Below are positions 4,599 to 5,132 of a stretch of 5,132 bases of DNA, piece after piece. Source of the stretch: Acidobacteriota bacterium (lineage in GTDB: Bacteria > Acidobacteriota > Terriglobia > UBA7540). The translations under genes and the position numbers were made by a program. The DNA lies in NCBI GenBank assembly GCA_021786455.1, contig JAJYNF010000245.1, positions 1 through 5,132 on the forward strand, in the 5' to 3' direction. The notes beneath the pieces were generated by a model that was not told where the DNA came from, did no database searches, and worked only from the letters and a program-made list of their open reading frames with translations. Numbering within the stretch: position 1 is the first letter of the stretch; every line of letters starts with the position of its first letter.

Positions 4599-4982
4599 AT
4601 GGCTTATCCAAAGATCACATGGACGACGGGCGGGACGGTGAACACCTTGCAGTTCACTTATCCGCCGACGCAGGTGGCGGCGTACAACTCGGTGGCCACG
4701 CGGCACGACAACCTCTCAAGCTCCGGCGTGCGCGAGAGCATTCTTGAGCGCATTGACAATTTTCTCGAAATCACGATGGCGGCTGTGCTGAGCGGCGCCG
4801 ACGTCACGAATTGGAACACGTTTATGCAATACGCGCTTCAGGGCGGACAGTTTAGCTACTACCCCGACAGCTCGCAGGCCGCATTCACGAACTATTTGCT
4901 CGAAGGGACGACTTGGAACGCCGCGTATCGCGCGCCAGGGCTTTACCGGTTCAAGCTGAAATTCCGGCAGGTGGTGACGTGA
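4599..4982 (+). CDS. Distal tail-like protein
   Basis: 127 residues. The probable role is the tail tip, connecting tube end to the hub or baseplate; this is inferred from its place directly after the tape measure gene. It is mostly beta: TVNTLQFTYPP (13-23), a loop, then RESILERIDNFLEITMAAV (45-63), a helix with WNTFMQYAL (72-80), GGQFSYYPDS (82-91), and a final strand GLYRFKLKFRQV (114-125). The order 'l.f..pp', 'fl.i......d...W..f..yal.gg.F.yypd', '..y.f.l.fr.v' is what I expect of small distal-tail or Dit-like N-terminal domains, but no single diagnostic motif exists. Length suits a minimal Dit without extra domains. It has a short 4-base overlap with the next gene (GTGA), indicating coupled translation, unlike the wide gaps elsewhere in the window. 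Confidence 0.6.
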   Translation: MAYPKITWTTGGTVNTLQFTYPPTQVAAYNSVATRHDNLSSSGVRESILERIDNFLEITMAAVLSGADVTNWNTFMQYALQGGQFSYYPDSSQAAFTNYLLEGTTWNAAYRAPGLYRFKLKFRQVVT

Positions 4983-5132
4983 TCGAGGGCAATCAAAATT
5001 GGCTGACACAGCTTGGGCAATTGCAGAAGCAGCCGCTTTATGCGCTCGAGATTGAGGGCGTGGGGGTGATCCTCGCGAGCTTCGATCCCTCGCTGCTTGC
5101 GCCGCCTGGCGGCTACGGAGTATTGGGCTACG
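4979..5132 (+). CDS. Tail tip/hub-like protein, N-terminal part only
   Basis: The first 51 residues of a protein that runs off the end. GTG at 4979 overlaps the preceding stop as GTGA, and AGGTGG (4969-4974) gives a ribosome site. The visible peptide has a helix with WLTQLGQLQKQPLYALEIEG (7-26), then GVILASFDPSLL (29-40) and GGYGVLGY. A strand-rich 'YaLEI.g..v.lAsFd' opening is common in proteins after the distal tail gene that form the tail tip or baseplate hub. Too little is seen to identify a family or exact role. No frameshift or stop is seen in the visible part. Confidence 0.5.
   Translation, partial: MIEGNQNWLTQLGQLQKQPLYALEIEGVGVILASFDPSLLAPPGGYGVLGY

Noticed and set aside
4752..4780. 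Promoter-like TTGACA within the distal tail gene
   Set aside because: It lies inside a coding region with no convincing -10 box at the right distance; a similar chance match is found near 231.

Overview
The window is a stretch of a siphophage-like structural module. All genes lie on the + strand, in the usual order from head-tail joining to distal tail: connector (132-617), a small beta-type protein (628-960), tail-completion/terminator-like protein (1049-1597), tail-tube protein with an inserted domain (1816-2589), tail assembly chaperone (2800-3270) with a second chaperone frame (about 3257-3469), a short tape measure protein (3639-4547), a distal-tail-like protein (4599-4982), and the start of a further tail protein that runs off the end (4979-5132). 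No integrase, capsid, lysis or regulatory gene is visible, so it cannot be said from the window alone whether this is a prophage, a free phage, a domesticated tail or a gene-transfer-agent-like particle.

The DNA is GC-rich, with strong G/C preference at third codon positions, which also creates long open frames on the opposite strand. The spaces between genes are unusual for a phage. They are 51 to 218 bases long and hold two families of interspersed repeat. Family A is a stem-loop with two 9-base arms, typically CCGCGACGG and CCGTCGCGG, around a 7-8 base loop and followed by CTACC; related copies sit before the genes at 132, 1049, 1816 and 4599. Family B is a run of 8-base units of the form CGCNAAGG introduced by CTCA; copies lie at 1611, 1657, 2635 and 3495. 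Such short interspersed repeats are features of bacterial chromosomes. Together with the wide spacing they suggest a module long resident in a host genome, possibly of an Acidobacteria-like organism. That taxon is a weak guess from repeat style and base composition.

Functionally, the connector and completion proteins would join head to tail. The tube protein would polymerise around the tape measure protein, kept soluble by the chaperone G and its extended or second-frame partner. The last two proteins would build the tail tip. The most informative points are the base-pair-conserving differences among family A hairpins, the G/T-type chaperone frames with a possible programmed frameshift, the inserted domain in the tube protein, the very short tape measure, and a perfect 15-bp inverted repeat before the tape measure gene.
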